Below are positions 17,196-28,557 of a stretch of DNA of 64,000 nucleotides, one piece after another (within the stretch, counting starts at the first letter, position 1; the number at the start of each line of letters is the position of its first letter). Source of the stretch: Microglena sp. YARC (Eukaryota; Chlorophyta; Chlorophyceae; Chlamydomonadales; Chlamydomonadaceae); the NCBI GenBank assembly GCA_022414725.1, contig CM039463.1, positions 26,921,003 to 26,985,002 on the forward strand, read 5' to 3'. Both the position numbers and the translations under genes were made by a program. A model generated the notes under the pieces. That model made no database searches. It was given only the letters and a program-made list of their open reading frames with translations, and was not told the origin of the DNA.

Positions 17196-17257
17196 ATGGC
17201 TCTTTCTCTTCGCTCAGTCCGCGGGTGCGCCCCTGTCAGCAGGACCTCAGCCTCCAG
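17196..17257 (+). CDS. Candidate 5' exon of the YbaB gene, transit-peptide-like
   Basis: ATG followed by 20 codons rich in Ala, Ser and Arg (MALSLRSVRGCAPVSRTSAS) and a donor gtgtgt. Composition fits the start of an organelle transit peptide. It ends in phase 2, whereas the next certain exon starts in phase 0, so one more exon would be needed between them; I could not find it. The alternative is translation from ATG 19245 without this exon. Confidence 0.4.
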
Positions 17258-17995
17258 GTGTGTCTCGTCGCGCGATGGGGCCAATCTCGAAAGCAATCCC
17301 CTGAATGCATGATCCAACCGAATAATTGCTTTGATACAGGGTTGTCGTTGCTAGGCCCAGCGTCAGGCGGACTGTCAAGGTCACCGCCCTGGTCGGTGGA
17401 GGAAAGGTACGACGAGTGTCTGGCTGCCCGTTGTGAACCTCATGCGACTCTGCTCTTGTACATCATAATCCACACCATTCATTAACACAATTGACGTGGT
17501 AGGCTTTCTCCATGCCCCATGTCCTGCTGTGCTCCAGATCGGTATGCAGATAGATGGCACAGTCAGCATGTTCCAAGCAGCACCTCCTATGTACAGCACT
17601 TGCCATGCGCAAGACATTCTCAGTTTGCAAATATCTTTAGCTCACAGGGTATCACGTAAATTGGCTATTGAATGTTAGATGGAGTGTAGATCTGTTGGCC
17701 GCTTGCCTTGAAGAGCACTTGAGGTTGGCCCCTTCACCATGGTAGCCTGCACCCTGTTCAGGTTGATAAACAGAAGCTGCTGTGCAGAAAAGAAAACAAA
17801 AGCCTTATTTCTGGATAGAAGCTCTGTCCAAGATTTGGTTTATAATCCTGGGGCAGCTAGAGGTGACCAGAAAAAGAGAGTAGGGTAGTGGTGATAATGA
17901 TGATGTTTACATAGTCCTGGTCCCTATCAAATGGAAGCCAACACAATCAGCTTTCTAAAACTGGTGCAAGCAGTAGCCTTATTTGAGTGAATAGC

Positions 17996-18384
17996 AGGAA
18001 AAACTGGGGAGAAGCTGCCGTGCATAACCGAAACTAAAAGCCCTGATTCTGGATAGAAACCCTGTGTAACATTTGGTTTACAATCCCGGAGCAGCTAGAA
18101 GCTGAAGCCCTTTGACAGCCTGCACCTGTTGAGGTAGGTAAACAGGTGTTCAGAGTGTTAAACACCTGTTTATGTGCATCACTGGTTAAACATGTAGTTG
18201 TTCAACAGATGTTTAACAAGCTGAACACCTGTTTAACTACCTGAACAGGTGCAGGCTGTCGAAGGGCTTCAGCTTCTTGCCGCCCCAGGATTGTTAACAA
18301 CATCTTTCACAGGGTTTCTATCCAGAATCAGGGCTTTTGTATTCGGTGATGCACAGCTTCTCGCCAGTTTTTCCTGATAATCAC
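17996..18384. mobile_element. Foldback element with ~145-bp arms
   Basis: Left arm (17996-18150) and right arm (about 18238-18384) are inverted copies: caggaaaaactggggagaag against its complement ending cgccagtttttcctg, with shared ccctgattctggatagaaac and agcctgcacctgtt. A loop of about 90 bp separates them. A partial third copy of the arm is at 17745-17870. Confidence 0.8.
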
Positions 18385-18779
18385 ACAAACAAGGCAACCA
18401 CTTGCGAAAGTGTTAGAAGGCCTCTCGACTCTACTTAAAACCCTAAGATTCATAAAGAGTGGGGCGCGACCTAACTCAAATCGAGTCCAATGGAAACGCG
18501 ACTTTGAGGTCGATTCCTGTACAACAAATGTACTACAGACACCTAACTCAAGTTGAGTGGTCAAGTCAAGTCCAATGGAAATGCACCCTAAAGCTGCTGC
18601 TTGCACAATTGTTTGAAAGCTGCTTGTGTTGGCTTCTATTCGATAGGTTAGCAGGACTACGGAACCATCATCATCACCACCATCACCACAACCCTACTCT
18701 CTTTTCTGGTCACCTGTTGATTGAATGAAAGTCACATTCGCATTTGCAAGTCTCAGAACTACAACCAACAGTCATCTGT

Positions 18780-19080
18780 TAATTTACAGTGTGATCTGTT
18801 ATCCCAAGAATCCCAACTATCCCAACTGTTACCCCAACTATCTCAACTGTTAATTTGCAGTGTGATCTGTTATCCCAACTATCCAAAATATCCCTCCTGT
18901 TATTCCAACTTTTATTCCAACTGTTATCCCAACTATCCCAACTGTTACCCAACTATCCCAACTGTTAATTTGCAGTGTGATCTGTTATCCCAACTATCCC
19001 AACTGTTAATTTGCAGTGTGATCTGTTATCCCAACTATCCCAACTGTTATCCCAACTATCCCAACTGTTATCCCAGCAGA
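18780..19080. repeat. Tandem repeat (atcccaactatcccaactgtt)
   Basis: Repeats of tcccaactatcccaactgtt alternate with four or five copies of taatttgcagtgtgatctgt. The second motif looks like a 3' splice site plus following bases (ttgcag), so it could be an acceptor echo whose parent exon was not identified. Confidence 0.7.
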
Positions 19081-19244
19081 TCACGGTGCAACTTACGCAA
19101 TGAAAACTATGTCCTGGACTTGATCTGGATCCAACGGATTGCCGTGCAAGTTATCAAAACATATGAAAACAACTCAATTATTGTAACTTAATACAAACTT
19201 ATACAAACTAAATTACTAAATCATATGAACTTAAATACTCAATT

Positions 19245-19481
19245 ATGACCAATGCTTGCACCGTGAAGGAGGGAGGAGGAGGAAACCCCTTTGACATGAA
19301 GAACCTTATGGAGTCGGTGAAGAAGGCTCAGGGCATGGTACAACAGGAGACTCAGCGTGTGCAGCAGGTGGGACACTTTGTATGGTGTGTTTTTATTGGG
19401 GGCGGGGTGTGTGTGTGTGGGGGGGTATGAGTGTGTGTGTGCAGCAGGCAGGAAACTGAGTATGGTGTGTGTTTTAAGGGT

Positions 19482-19512
<31 letters not shown>

Positions 19513-20909
19513 GTGGGGGGGGGGGTATGAGTGTGTGTGTGTGCAGCAGGTGGAACACTGTGTATGGTGTGTGTGTGGTGGTGGGGGGGAGGGGGTATGA
19601 GTGTGTGTGAAGCAGGCAGGACACTGTGTATGGTGTGTGTGTTTGAAGGGGGTGGGGGGTATGAGTGTGTGTGTGTGTGCAGCAGGTGGGACACTGTTTA
19701 TGGTGTGTGTTTGAAGGTAGGGGGAGGAGGTATGAGTGTGTGTGTGCAGCAGGTGGGACACTATGTATAGTGTGTGTGTTTGTAGGTGATGTGTGGGTGG
19801 GGGGTGGGGGGTGCTTGGGACACGTTTTGTTTCCGTGCGGCGCGTCGCAAATCATGCGACTCGAGTGCGATGTACTGCCCCCCAAATCCCACGGGTCAGA
19901 ATGGCGACTCGTCGCACACAGAAAAAATAATAAGTTGGGAATCTATGCAATTTTGAATTTGAATTGTTGCATAGTTTTTTCAGCCAACTCTGGACTGCTT
20001 ACCGTCTTCCGATCCCCCCCCCCCCTTCCCCCCCCCCCCCCCCTCCCCGTGTATACCAACAGAAACCAGGGAGCACACTAAACAGGTGAGGCAGTTTAAA
20101 GACTGGTCTAGGTAATGCAATATAAACCCAAAATAATCAAACCGTTTTTAGACACGCACAGGGGGGGGAGGGAGGGGCAAAAACAAAGTGAAAGACCCCA
20201 TCACAAAAAAGTGTGAAGGCACCCTTCTGCAGACCCCCCCCCCCCCCGGCTCCAGGACCCACTGTACAGCCACTATTTCAGCCATCAATTAGTGTTATGG
20301 TGTCTAATTATGCTCATTCTACAGGGTTTTCCTAGGCCTACCCATTGAGGTTGGTCTCGAGACTATTGGGAATGTTTGAAACATAGAAAATCATCATCTT
20401 AAATCAGCCATCAGCTGCCGTAGTGATCAAAGGCTGGAAAAAACGGTAATCAAATGCTTTGATGCGCTGCTGAATCTCGACTTCTGTTCAACTGCAGCCA
20501 AGCACGCCAGAGAATTCTGATGGCGCTCTAAGTTTCCGTGGTTCTTTTTGCCGTACTTGTTGCAGGTAGTGCCCTTTGATTGTGGGTCCATCGAATAACA
20601 TCAAATAGCACTAAGCACCAGATGGAAAACAGACGCACAGTTACATTGTACACGTGTTAGTTAGGGTGTTGTTGTGAGTGTGAAGAGAGTGAGAGAGAGA
20701 TACCCCCCCCCCCTCCCCCCCCCCCCCCCCTCCCCCCCTCTGCCCTGGGCATAATATGTTGTGAATCTCTCCCCCCAAAACATATATGGACTGGTATTTA
20801 GTAAAGGAACACCCTCGTTCCACTCCCATGTCATTCTGAGGGCTAGAAAAAAGTGCCTGAAAAGTGAAAAAAGTGCCTAATTCTTTGAAATTTTGGAGGT
20901 TTCCCTATG

Positions 20910-20946
<37 letters not shown>

Positions 20947-23900
20947 CTGCGGCCCCAAACTTTGGAGGACCATTATTTTTTTTCTACTGGGCCAAATTAA
21001 GAAATACAAACGGATTCTTCATCCTCTCTATGATATCTACACAGTTGGATGATGGGGTCATTTTGGTTTGAAGCTGCCCCCCCTTGGACACGAAAAAAAA
21101 TGACAAATACATATGTCTTCATCTGGCAAGCATGATTTACAAAAAAGATGACGGAGACATGTAGACAAGCAATTTATACGAAGAAGGGACAGAAACAGAT
21201 GAAAACAGACAATAACAAATGTAGACAAGCATTTTAATGAAAAAGAAACAAGAACAGGTGTAGGAAGAAAAAAATACAAGAACATCTGCAGGAACTAGCC
21301 GTAGCACCCTCACCCACCCCCACCCCCCCACCACTACCACCACCACCATCACACGACCAGCAAGAAGATGTAATAGAGTTTGACGGCTACATCGAGGAGG
21401 AGAGTGTTTAGACTGAAACATTATCATGCCCATAACGATTCAAACAAGTTCTATGCAGCGTCGCATGCGACGCTAAAAATTGGCGGAGAGTGTTCGCGAC
21501 GGAGCAACAGGTGGTAATGGAAGCGAGTCAGTTGTGAGGCGGTTGGCTGATGTGTCAGGCTTTGTCTCGGTCAGATGGTCGGATGTACACACAGACAGAC
21601 AAATGGGTAACCTTGGGGGCTCACGCCCCCTTCAAGAGGGGGCTCCGCCAAGGAAATTTAACATAAGGAAAATACAAGAAATATACAAACATTTGCAGGA
21701 ATTGGCCGAACAAGTGTCTGCATTTTATAGACCTAAACACTATCATGCCCATAAACATGACAATTCAAACAAAGAAAAAATACAAACAAGAAGAAAAATT
21801 ACGGATTATCTTCGGTAAATAGCCGTAACGGAATTTGATGGCTATGATGAAGAGGAGATTGTACGGATTGAAACACCATTACAAATGAAATGCCGATAAC
21901 GATTACGAAATACAAACAAATCTGCACGAACTAGCTGTAACAGAGTTTGACGGCTATGATGGGGGGGAGACGGTATGGACAGAAACACGATTAAAAATGA
22001 AATGCCCATAAAGATTAAAAAAAAGACAAACAAATCTCCATGAACTAGCCGTAACAGAGTTTGACGGCTGCAATGAGGAGGAGACGGGATGGATAGAAAC
22101 ACGATTAAAAATGAAATGCTCTTAAAGATTACAAAATACAAACAAATCTGCAGGAACTAGCCGTAACAGAGTTTGATGGCTACGATGAGGAGGAGACTGT
22201 ACGTGTGATCATGACAGGAAACCAGGAGCCCAAGTCAGTTGACATCACCCAGGATGCTGTTGACAGTGGAGTTGAGGAGCTTAACAGGTACCTAATTTGA
22301 ATTTGAATCTGAATTTACTATCATGGCCAGGAGTGTGTTGGGCAGTTGTTCAGGCTGAAAACCTTGATCCCAAGTTAGTTGACATCACCCAGGATGCAGT
22401 TGACAGTGGAGTTGAGGAGCTTAACAGGTACCTTGTTTGAATTTTAATTTGGATTTGAATTTACTATCATGGCCAGGTGTGTGTTGGGCAGTTGATCAGG
22501 CTGTAAACCTTGAACCCGAGTCAGTTGACATCCCACAAGGTGCAGTTGACAGTGGAGTTGAAGAGCTTAACAGGTACCTAATTTGAATTTGGATTAAAAT
22601 TTTCTATCATTGCCAGGTGTGTGTTGGGCAGTTGTTCAGGCTGTAAACCTTGAACCCAAGTCAGTTGACATCACACGAGATGTGGTTGGTAGTGGAGTTG
22701 AGGCAATGGTCTGAGGCAAGTCGGATATGGGTGAGTGTGTCCGGGTATTTCTGGCAGGTCTCCAGGAGAGTAGAATGGATTGTGGGATAGGAGTTGAAGT
22801 CGGCGGTTAGTAGTGTCCTTTACGTATTGAGATGTTGAATATGGGAGTTGACTTTGGGGTGATCTTTGTTCTTCTTCCTGTCAAGGAAGTGGCCTGGGAT
22901 TTGGTTCCTGGTAGGGCAGGCGTCAAACATAGTGGTGAGGGCCATCCCCGACAGCACGGATGACTGGATGGGGGAAGCTGATGGTGGCCGAGTAGGGAAT
23001 CCCCTTGTAGGTGTTCAGGAGGGGCTTGTAGTGTCCAAGTTGAACCAATACCGCCAGCTTGGCAAGTTGAACCAACGCCGCCAGCTTGGCAAGTTGAACC
23101 AATTCCGCCAGCTTGGCAAGTTGAACCAATGCCGCCAGCTTGGCAAGTTGGACCAATGCCGCCAGCTTGGCAAGTTGGACCAATGCCGCCAGCTTGGCAA
23201 GTTGGACCAATGCCGCCAGCTTGGCAAGTTGGACCAATGCCGCCAGCTTGGCAAGTTGGACCAATGCCGCCAGCTTGGCAAGTTGAACCAATGCCACCAG
23301 CTTGGCAAGTTGAACCAATGCCGCCAGCTTGGCAAGTTGAACCAATGCCGCCAGTTTGGCAAGTTGGGCCAATGCCGCCAGCTTGGCAAGTTGAACCATT
23401 GCCACCAACTTGGGGGAGGCGAGGGTCATTATCCAGCCACCCGCCGTGTTGTTCTGAAACTGAGACTGTCCATGGTTGAGGAGGTGGCTGGGGATACCCT
23501 TGTCCTAGTACATGTGCTGATGAGTAGCTGATGAGTACATGTGCTGATGAGTAGCTTCGAGGGGGATGGGGGACATGGCGCAGAGGTCGTCGAGGGTGAC
23601 AGTAGTCTGCCTTGGGATATACTGCGAGATCGTTGCCACTGCTAGTTTTTTCATTTTTGTCCATGCTCTCTTGCTGATCTCACTTAGGTTGTTTATGAGC
23701 CACTCTGTGGTTCAGGTGGTGAGCAACCATGTGAACCACAGAGTGGCTGGGGGTGCCCTTGTCCAAGTACATGGGCTGATGAGTAGCTTCTGGAGGGATG
23801 GGGGTCATAGTGCAGAGGTCGTCAAGGGTGACTGTAGTCTGCCTTTGGATATCCTGCGAGATCGTTGCCTCTATTGTACTGCGAGATCGTTGCCTCTACT

Positions 23901-26900
23901 GTACTGCGAGATCGTTGCCCCTGCTGTTTTTTTCATTTTTGTCCAACCCCTCATGCTGATCTCATTTAGGATGTTCGTGAGCCACTCAGTGATTGAGGTA
24001 CCACCACCTCTACCACAGAGTGGCTGATGGACATCCTAAATGAGATCAGCAAGAGATGCTGGACAAAAACGGCTGTTTTTTTCATGTTTGTCCAACCCCC
24101 CTTGCTGATCTCATTTAGGATGTTCGTGAGCCACTCAGTGATAGAAGTACCACCACCTCTACCGCAGAGTGGCTGATGAGCATCCTAAATGAGATTAGAA
24201 AGAGGGGTTGGCCCAACATTGCTGTTTGTTTCATTTTTGTCCACCCCCCCTTGCTGATCTCATTTAGGATGTTCGTGAGCCACTTAGTGATTGAGGTACC
24301 ACCACCTCTACCACAGAGTGGCTGATGAACATCCTGAATGAGATCAGCAAGAGATGCTGGACTAAAACGGCTGTTTTTTTCATTTTTGTCCAACCCCCTT
24401 TGCTGATCTCATTTAGGATGTTCATGAGCCACTCAGTGATAGAGGTACCACCACCTCTACCGCAGAGTGGCTGATGAACATCCTGAAGGAGATTAGCAAG
24501 AGGGGTTGGCCCAACATTGCTGTTTGTTTCGTGTTTGTCCAACCCCTCATGCTTTTCTCATTTAGGGTGTTTGTGAGACTTTGTGGTAGAGGTACCACCA
24601 CCTCTACCACAGAGTGGCTGATGAACATCCTAAATGAGATCAGTAAGAAATGTTGGACAAAAACCACTGTTTTTTTCATTTTTGTCCAACTCCTCATGCT
24701 TATCTCATGTAGAATGTTTGTGAGCCACTCTGTGGTTCACATGGTTGCTCACCACCTGAACCAAAGAGTGGCTCATAAACATCCTAAGTGAGATCAGCAA
24801 CAGAGGATGGACGAAAATGAAAAAACTAGCAGTGGCAACGATCTCGCAGTATATCCGAAGGCAGACTGCAGTCACCCTCGACGACCTCTGCACCATGTCC
24901 CCCATCCCCCTAGAAGCTACTCATCAGCACACGTACTCGTCAGCTACTCATCAGCTACTCATCAGCTACTCATCAGCACATGTACTCATCAGCTACTCAT
25001 CAGCAAATGTACTCATCAGCTACTCATCAGCTATTCATCAGCACATGTACTCATCAGCTACTCATCAGCCCATGTACTCGGACAAGGGCATCCCCTGCCA
25101 CTTCCCCAACTATGGACAGTCTCAGTTTCAGAATAACACGGCTTTAACTACTATCAGAACATCTTGTGTTTTAAGTACGGCCCCTTAGATCATATGATGT
25201 TGACCATAGGTGAGTATGATATCATAAGACATCATACAAATTGCATCAAATGATTTTGTATATAGATGGAAACTTGGCCCTTGTCACACTGCCGGCATCA
25301 TATGATGTCATATTGCTGACCCCTAGTTTTAAGCAGTCCTTCAGCAGTCTCTTGCTACCTTTGACTACTGTGAGGGGGTAGGGTGTTGGGTTGGGGGTAG
25401 GGTGTTGGTTGGAGGTTGGGGGTATGGTGTTGGGTTGCAGGTTGGGCGAAGGGTGTTGGGTTTGAGGCATCAAGTACTGCCAGAGCCACTCGCGTGAGCA
25501 GTCTGTGACTACTATCACTTGTGTCTAGGGCAGTTGTTTGACAATCTTTGACTACTGTCAGAGTCTCTTATGTCTAGAGAAGTCTATGACTACTATCAGA
25601 CTAGGAACTGTCTTGGGCAGTCGTTTGACAATCTTTGACTACTGTCAGAGTCCCTTGTGTCTAGAGAGGTCTATGACTACTATCAGACTAAGAACTGTCT
25701 TGGGCAGTCGTTTGACAATCTTTGATTACCTGTACTATCAGAGTCACTTGTGTCTTCAGCAGTCTTTGAATACTATCAGAGCCGGTTCTGTCCTCAGCAG
25801 TCTTTGAATACTATCGGAGCCAGTTCTGTCTAAGGCAGTCTTTGAATACTATCAGAGCCGGTTCTGTCCTCAGCAGTCTTTGAATACTATCAGAGCCGGT
25901 TCTGTCTAAGGCAGTCTTTGAATACTATCAGAGCCGGTTCTGTCCTCAGCAGTCTTTGAATACTATCTGAGCCGGTTCTGTCTAAGGCAGTCTTTGAATA
26001 CTATCAGAGCCGGTTCTGTCTAAGGCAGTCGTTTGAGAATCTTTGACTACTATCAGAGTCCCTTGTGTATTTAAAAATTGCTGTTTTTTCCATTTTGGCC
26101 CAACCCCTCATGCTGATCTCATTTAGGATGTTTGTGAGCCACTCAGTGATAGAGGTACCACCACCTCTACCGCAGAGTGGCTGATGAACATCCTGAATGA
26201 GATCAGCAAGAGGGGATGGGCATTTGTTTTTTTCAACCCCTCTTGCTTATCTCATTTAGGGTGCTTGTGAGCCACTCAGTGGTTCAGGTGGTTAGTGCCT
26301 TGATGACAGTACTCACGAGATGGACCTCAGCGGATCTGTACCTTAAGTATTCCACGCGGAAACAACAGAATCCGTGCAGACTCAATCATCTGAACAGAAT
26401 GGGAGTGAGCTTTGAATACTATCATATCCAGCTCTGTCTTGGGCAGGCGATTGACAATCTTCGATTATTGTTAGAGTCGCTTGTGTCTCGAGCAGTCTTT
26501 GAATACTATCAGACCCAGTTCTTTCTGGGCCAGTCGTTTGTCAATCTTTGACTATTATCAGAGTCACTTGTGTCTTGAGAAGTCTTCGAATACCATCAGT
26601 GCCATTTCTTCTTGGGCAGGCGTTTGACAATCTTTGACTACTATCAGAGAATTTTGTGTCTTAAGCACACTCTGCAGCCCTGGGCTTCCTCAGGACTGGG
26701 CCATAAACAAACACTGCTTCCTCTCATATTGTGTGTTACTATTTCTTTCTGCTCTTCATGGATTGTTAGCTGGCTTGGCTTGGTCTAGCCCAGGCCTGGC
26801 TTGGACAATGCTGGTGCTAGCTGGGGCTTGGGCCTTGGGGGGGGCTGGGCAGGCCCTTGGGGGGGGGATAAGGGGGGGCCTGGGCCTGGCCTTGGGGGGG

Positions 26901-28557
26901 GGGGGGGGGCAGGGCTGGGGCCTGGGGGCATAAATCAGCTGCCAATGGAGGAGCTTGAAAGTTTTTTGCACAGCTCAGGGACCTAAGGGATTTACATCCT
27001 CCAGTTGTCAGCGTGGATCCAGGTAGTTCATTGGACTGCAACTTTGATAATCAGCAGATGCTACCTTCCCATGCTTTGATCCACTAGGGAGAGTAGACAA
27101 GACAGTTGCACGTCGGCCAATACTTGGATAATCGGAGGGTCCAGCCATTAACCTCTCACATGGAATCAATACCTGTGATACAGGCTGAGTAGCCGTCTAA
27201 TGCCTGAAGCTAAAACCCACCAAAGGAGTGTAGCTCAAACTCGCACCATTACCTGCATGCTTGCCATGCCATTGAGAGATTTATTTAGAGCTGCAGAGTA
27301 ACTGGTCTAATGCCTCAAGCGTCAAGCCACCACAGGAGTGTAGCTCAAACAAACACCACTGCCTCCATGCATGCCATGCCACTGCGAGCTATACTAGAGC
27401 TGCTAAGCAAATGGTCTAATGCCTCAAGCTAAGACCCACCACAGGACTTGAGCTTCGAACAAAAAACACTACATGCATGCCATGCCATTGTGAGCTTTTT
27501 TAGAGCTGCTGAGTAGACGGTCTAATGCATCAAGCTGAGAGCCACCACATGACTGTAGCTCAAACAAACACCACTGCATGCATGCAGGCCGTGCCATTGC
27601 GAGCATTTTAGAGCTGCTGAGCAAACAGTTTGATGCCTCAAGCGCCAAGCCACCACATGACTAGCTCAAATAAACACATCTGCATGCATGCATGCCATGC
27701 CATTGAGAGGTTTATTTAGAGCTGTTGAGCAAACAGTTTAATGCCACCACATAAATGTAGCTCAAACAAGCACCACTACCTGCATGCCATGCCATTGCGA
27801 GCTTTTTAGAGCTGCTGGGTAGACGGTCTAATGCCTCAAGTGGCAAGCCACCACATGACTGTAGCTCAAACAAACGCAACTACCTCATGCATTGCACACT
27901 GTTTGTTCTTCTGGCCTTTTGTTGGCTGCCAATGTGCCCATTGAATCAGCAGTTTGTAGAGAGTGGATATTTGTTTTTTGATACTTGGCTGGTCCCTTCT
28001 ACTTTTATTGAATCCATCCTGTATGGAAATTCAAGGGGGGGGGGGGGGGGGGGGGTCTATAACGGCAATGGGAGCCAAAACGGGTTTTAAAGTAGCGATC
28101 GCTATATACATCTGGGGGGAAATCCCTGCTTGATTATCTGTCTATGGTAGCCTCACCACCCAATGTGTTACTGTTGAGCTTCCACAGTACCGTCCATAAA
28201 TAAATAAATAATATGCCTTATTTCAAGGCAGGAGGTAGAGGAGGCCAGCCTGTTTGCTTGCACTGGGGCGAACCACTCAATACTGTCCACTTGCATTGCT
28301 CACGAACCCATGCAAATCTCCTTGAACTTGAACTTGGTTACATAGCTGCAGCCAGCAATTTGGCTGCTCGCCATCAGAAACAAATGTTTACATTGTTTAC
28401 ATTGCTCATGTACCCATGCAAATGTCCATCGCGCAGGCGGGTGCTGCTCGCCATGAAGGATGCCCACTTAAAGTCCGTTGCTGGAATGAAGGAGAAGATG
28501 CAGCAGCTAGCAAAAAACTTGGGTATCCCAGGAGGCATGCCTGGAATGGGCCAGTAG
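19245..28557 (+). CDS. YbaB/EbfC-family nucleoid-associated-type protein
   Basis: Small dimeric DNA-binding protein family of bacteria; in plants and algae the homologues are plastid proteins (family knowledge). Exons: 19245 (or acceptor at 19269) to 19367, 22154-22287 and 28437-28557, all in phase, giving 125 residues from ATG 19245. The first exon has a Gly-rich stretch then NPFDMKNLMESVKKAQGMVQ, the conserved first helix. The second gives ELAVTEFDGYDEEETVRVIMTG to VEELNR, the beta-sheet region. The third gives RRVLLAMKDAHLKSVAGMKE and ends GIPGGMPGMGQ. A plastid targeting sequence would have to come from an upstream exon (see 17196). Introns are 2.8 and 6.1 kb and carry exon-edge echoes, palindromic cassettes and minisatellites. 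Family call firm; N-terminus uncertain. Confidence 0.85.
19430..19800 (+). repeat. Echo array of YbaB exon 1 donor edge in G/T-rich sequence
   Basis: Five copies of the exon end and donor (gtgtgcagcaggtgggacac, then tatggtgtgt) at about 19438, 19541, 19608, 19677 and 19745, after the true copy at 19357-19390. Units are about 70-105 bp and separated by G/T-rich filler including a G-homopolymer. Most keep cagcag|gt. Confidence 0.85.
21290..22110 (+). repeat. Echo array of YbaB exon 2 acceptor edge
   Basis: Upstream of the true exon start (22154) the segment atctgcaggaactagccgta, followed by acagagtttgacggct and gaggaggaga, recurs at about 21290-21410 (interrupted), 21690-21720 (partial), 21815-21870, 21912-21985 and 22032-22100. 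Several keep the ctgcag acceptor. A family A element is inserted at 21444-21652. Confidence 0.85.
21444..21652 (+). mobile_element. Dispersed element family A, copy 2
   Basis: Starts caagttctatgcagcgtcgc with the perfect palindrome agcgtcgcatgcgacgct, carries ggctgatgtgtcaggctttg, and ends with the hairpin gggggctcacgcccccttc followed by gagggggctccgccaa. Confidence 0.85.
22288..22720 (+). repeat. Echo array of YbaB exon 2 donor edge
   Basis: Three ~140-bp units repeat the last ~65 bases of exon 2 with its donor (gttgaggagcttaacag then gtacct): about 22370-22437, 22516-22580 and a truncated one ending near 22705. The first two keep the exact donor gtacct. Confidence 0.9.
23033..23412. repeat. 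27-bp minisatellite
   Basis: About 14 copies of gccgccagcttggcaagttg followed by aaccaat or gaccaat, within the last YbaB intron. The period is a multiple of three, so it is open in several frames on both strands; this is not evidence of a protein. Confidence 0.95.
23455..25135. repeat. 1.7-kb palindromic cassette array
   Basis: Outer arms at about 23455-23750 and 24720-25135 are long inverted copies (gagatcgttgccactgctag against ctagcagtggcaacgatctc; gagccactctgtggttca near the inner ends). Between them lie about five ~155-bp units, each itself a hairpin: ctgatctcatttaggatgtt with gtgagccactc pairs with gagtggctgatgaacatcct and aaatgagatcag around a ~35-bp loop, followed by a smaller ggacaaaaa/tttttgtcc hairpin. 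One more unit is at 26090-26300. Right arm ends in agctactcatc tandem repeats. Confidence 0.85.
25189..25330. mobile_element. MITE family D, copy 3
   Basis: From atcatatgatgttgaccata to atgatgtcatattgctgacc, with interior gtgagtatgatatcataaga and ctgccggcatcatatgatgt, in a YbaB intron. Confidence 0.75.
25535..26060. repeat. ~39-bp tandem repeat
   Basis: Repeats of cagtctttgaatactatcag followed by agccggttctgtcctcag or ctaaggcagtc; a diverged relative continues at 26400-26660. Intronic. Confidence 0.85.
27150..27880. repeat. ~110-bp tandem repeat, 6-7 copies
   Basis: Units contain gagctgctgagtagacggtc, taatgcctcaagc, ccaccacaggagtgtagctc and atgcatgccatgccattg. Intronic; no coding potential seen. 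Confidence 0.85.

Noticed and set aside
22807..23664. 285-codon minus-strand frame with GGIGSTCQA repeats
   Set aside because: The 27-bp minisatellite has a period divisible by three and is open in several frames on both strands. Its ends match an inverted intronic repeat arm.
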